Part shown: positions 60,918-64,000 of the stretch, piece after piece
How positions within the stretch are numbered: position 1 is the first letter of the stretch
Layout: each line of letters opens with the position of its first letter
Notes under the pieces: generated by a model
The model's database searches: none
The model's input: the letters and a program-made list of their open reading frames with translations, nothing else
What the model was told of the DNA's origin: nothing
DNA from: Heterocephalus glaber
Lineage: Eukaryota; Chordata; Mammalia; Rodentia; Bathyergidae
DNA length: 64,000 nucleotides
Reading direction: 5' to 3'
Assembly (NCBI RefSeq): GCF_000247695.1
Contig: NW_004624732.1
Location: forward strand, 22,752,436 to 22,816,435
Made by a program: the position numbers and the translations under genes

Positions 60918-61225
60918 TTTTTGTTTTTTGTTTTCAAAAACAAAGAGCTTTATTCAGGGCTGATAACAAGGAGAGAGGCAGCCAGTTCAATTGTGTCTCT
61001 CCAATCAATGGGGTAGCAAGGTGATTTAACTGACCCCTGAAAAGGAGTCTTAGAGGGCAACTGATTGTAACCAGGAGCCCTAGTTGAATCATCTGCATGA
61101 GGCTCACTGGCCCACACAGCAACACTCAATTGTAATCTATTTCTGCAAGGTCTTGTCCCCTTCCTCAAGTTCCTCTTCTAGTTGGAGGCTTCTGGTTATG
61201 CCAGGCATTCAAGGTCATTTTATAT
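60918..61225 (-). promoter_or_regulatory. second LTR-like module: TATA box, poly(A) signal and A-rich tail
   Basis: On the minus strand, TATAAAA lies at 61224-61218 and AATAAA (in TGAATAAAGCTCTTTG) at 60954-60949, about 265 bases downstream, followed by an interrupted A-rich stretch to 60916. The layout again matches the promoter-to-poly(A) span of an LTR or a polyadenylated retrocopy. No family name can be given. No target duplication found. Confidence 0.35.
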
Positions 61226-61324
61226 CAATTCTAGTCTTGTGTATCTGTACCCTGAAAATAAATTAGATAGTTATTTAGGAACTAAACAAGTTCTTACGAA
61301 CAAGCAAGATGGCGTTTTTATAAC

Positions 61325-61710
61325 TTCTGTCTAGATGTCCCCCCAAAGCCTCATGTGATCATAGGTGGGACTTTCCAGAGGTTACTGCTCTAGGCTGTGT
61401 GATGTTGGGATCAAGGATGTGATGCTGGGATTGAATCATGCTGGGACTCTAGGATTAAGAGTGTGAGTGTTACTCACCATAAAGTTGGGTAGCCTGGATA
61501 AAATGTAAGAGACAGAAAGAGGGCTGTTGCTGCTTGTTGTTTGCTACCTTCTGCCTGCTTGCTCTGTGATGCCCCTCTGCCATGCCACCCTGCCTTGGAG
61601 CAACTATGAACTAAAACCTCTGCAAACTGCAAGCTACAATAAACCTGTTCTCCTATAACTCTGGGTGTCTGGTATTTTGTCTTAGCAACAAGAAAAGTAA
61701 ACAAGACACT
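61325..61710 (+). mobile_element. rodent MaLR-type LTR, sense, well preserved
   Basis: Begins 'tctgtctagatgtcccccca' and carries 'gcctcatgtgatcataggtg', 'gtgatgttgggatcaaggat', 'gtgatgcccctctgccatgc', 'gagcaactatgaactaaaac', 'ctctgcaaactgcaagctac', an AATAAA signal near 61639 and the end 'gtctggtattttgtcttagc'. It is the best reference copy of the group in this window. Confidence 0.8.
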
Positions 61711-63735
61711 GTTTTATGGCCTGTTTTATTCTTAGCTGAATATAGGTCTTGGGACATTTGACATTTGTGCTGGTTTTAAAGAGTGAAGAAGCATTTATTT
61801 TCTAAAGAAAGGTATGCGTATTGCCAAATAGAGGAGATAACTGAAGAAAAAGATATGAAGGTATGATATAAATTGTTGCTTAAGGAGTATTTTTGGCTAA
61901 GCACCATGTCAGAGTCCTTTACTTATTAGTCCTTTACTTATTAGTCCAAAAATTAAATAATTATTTTTTTAAAGGTTCTGAGTGATGAGATAGATATATC
62001 AGTTATATGAGATAGATTTTTGTGATTTTGGGGGGACTTATGCTTTAATTTTTTATGTTTTGAAAGGGTTATTTTTTTATTTTGTTTTGTTTTGAGGGAT
62101 TTTTTTGTTTGGTTGGGTTTGGTTGAGCTTAGGTTTTATTTGTTTATTTAGACAAAATCCTTTCATTTGTCTATCCTGAATACCATAAAGTCAGTTTTTT
62201 ACACTAATGACTTCTTGACCTCCAGCTGGACAGGTGAAAAGAAATTAATCCACACTTAGCTTCTGCTTAGCCACTGTCTCCCAAAGCCAGAGATGACTGG
62301 CAGAGGTAACAGTCAAACTTATTTTTATCTTTCTTCTCTAAGCCCCAGACATACGGGTTTCTCTCCTCTTCAATGGGCCCGTTATAAAGCAGCAAGCACG
62401 AAAGCATTCAAATGGCATCATACAAGGCAAAATGTCTAAAACTATCAAGCAAAAAGGTATACCTTAAATAATATAAATAAATAAGAAGTTCCAAGGTGCA
62501 GGTTGGAGAATGAAGAAAATTTGAAATGAGAAATGTTAAAAAGACTCACTGCCATAGGTTCTCTGCCATATTTGTACTAGGGACTGTTCGCCTGTCTACT
62601 GCACAGTGGTGACCCCCTAGCCAGAGGCTCCTGTGCCTGTTCCTACCGGTCACATGCTCAACAGAACCTAGAGCAGAATCTGCCAACTTCCCAGCTTGTA
62701 TCTTCCTTCTCTGACAAGAATTAATTAATCTGTGAGGGATGCTTTTGCAAAGTCTTACAAATGTTAGATCTAAACCACTCATGATTGTAATGCAAATGAC
62801 CCAGGACCTTTTATTTTCTTGCCTTGGTCATTTTCACATGGTCCTTCAAATAGACTGGGGTATTTGATTATCCATACAGAAGTTAAAATAAAACCAGATC
62901 TCTTAATTATTCTATAAGTAAAGATCACAGGTACATCAAAGATATAAGTATGAAAAAAAACCCAAAACTTGAAGGCAGTTAGTAGAAAACAATGGAGAAT
63001 ATTTTATGACTTCACTTAGGAAAGCATTTCTTAATAAGACATGACAAGGGCAAACATAAATGATAGCAATCAATATATTCATCTTCATACTAATTTGAAA
63101 ACTTGTTACTAAAATAAATCATTTGCAAAGTGCAAAAATAACCTATTAAAAATGGGAAGGCAAAATATGGAATGTATCTAACCCTCAAAGTATTCCCACC
63201 TAGATATATAAGGCAATCCGCAATTTAGTAAGAGACATGGACAAGGGTGTGCACAGCAAGGAGGCCTCTAATGTCAAATGTCTGAAAACAGGCCCAGCAC
63301 ACACCAAGAGGAAATACATGGAGGGCTGCTCAACCATCTTAACACAAAGCAGCACTTTCAAGGAATGAGCAGGAACTGTTATCTTTAATCATGGGTGAAT
63401 ATCATAAATATAATGCTGCTTATAAAATTACACAAGAGTACATTAAAATCTGAATAATATTAAAAATGGGAAGCCATGCCATGTATATAAGACTTTCATG
63501 GTAATACTTAACACCAAATGCAAAATTCGGATCCTTTCTACTTAGAGAGAAGGATGCTGCCTGAGGAAGGGAGCACCAGAGAATTCAGAAATTTTGGCAC
63601 TATTTTATTTTTTACACTGGGCTTTTTATTTTCCTTTTAGCTGTCTTATGTGTATAAAATTATTTTATTATTCTGTATAGCCTTTAAATGTGTCAAAAAG
63701 ACCTTGTAAGTTATTTCTTGTTTGGTTGGTTGATT
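61711..63735. other. unique sequence, no gene seen
   Basis: Contains a 15-bp tandem repeat (61913-61947) and a T/G-rich patch near 62065-62135. The frame at 62782-62546 (minus) has no recognised domain. Confidence 0.4.
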
Positions 63736-63739
63736 TTTG

Positions 63740-64000
63740 TTTATCCCAGTCACTTTCTCATTGCTAAGATAGAATACCTGACACCCACAAGTTAAGGGAG
63801 AGCTTGGCTCTGCCTCACAGTCACTGTCCATGATCAGTCTGGGCTAAGGCAGGACAGCAAAACAGAGGTACAGAGCAGAGGACAGCTGCTCATTTCATGG
63901 TGGCAGGAGGCAGAGCGAGAAGGCAGAAGCCAGGAAAGGAGATGTGCCCTTCCCAGTCACATGCCCAGGGACTGCCCCTCGCCTCTTCTGGCCGGGCCTC
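63740..64000 (-). mobile_element. rodent MaLR-type LTR, antisense, cut by window edge
   Basis: 'cactttctcattgctaagat', 'gagagcttggctctgcctca', 'catggtggcaggaggcagag' and 'gggactgcccctcgcctctt' follow the same order as the copy at 24700-25042. The remainder lies to the right of the window. Confidence 0.65.

Noticed and set aside
1..64000. A bacterial-type operon or defence system
   Set aside because: Base composition, SINEs, LINEs and LTRs show vertebrate nuclear DNA; no operon structure exists.

Overview
The window is mammalian nuclear DNA, almost certainly from a rodent. It carries a 7SL-derived B1-type monomer, tRNA-derived ID-type SINEs, a composite ID+B1 SINE, LINE-1 copies with rodent-like ORF1 and ORF2, and many ERVL-MaLR LTRs on a background of ancient L2, MIR, MLT1, Tigger and hAT-Charlie repeats. 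The ID-type SINEs and B1 monomer look non-murine (squirrel- or beaver-like clades are possible), but I cannot fix the species. There are two assembly gaps: 491 Ns at 18193-18683 and exactly 100 Ns at 57513-57612. I see no bacterial, plasmid or phage content and no CRISPR array.

Layout. 1-5690: a minus-strand LINE-1 with 5' region, ORF1 and most of ORF2; its 3' end lies beyond the left edge. 5700-16100: ancient repeats (MIR, L2, several MLT1-type LTRs, one nested in another), an older L1 carrying an ID SINE, and a B1 copy with target duplications. 16130-23850: L1-rich; an old minus-strand L1 is split by a second L1 that contains the first gap, and a further L1 (21801-22653) shows a clean 5' inversion with a 12-bp target duplication. 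24000-52000: mostly unique, AT-rich, apparently intergenic or intronic DNA with scattered MIR, L2 and MaLR LTRs. 52360-64000: a Tigger-like MITE, an LTR-like promoter/poly(A) module with two octamer motifs, a long L2, CT-rich microsatellites (one holding the second gap), a MER5-like fragment, a second LTR-like module and more MaLR LTRs.

No confident host protein-coding gene is visible. Nearly all long open frames are pieces of L1 or random frames in repeats. Two minus-strand stretches deserve attention as possible exons: 28167-28437 (an 83-residue frame ending in a hydrophobic segment, behind a splice-acceptor-like site) and 37593-37850 (86 open codons running into a consensus splice donor). 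Neither matches a protein I recognise. Family names for repeats rest on recalled consensus features, and most boundaries are good to about 10-50 bases unless a target duplication is given.
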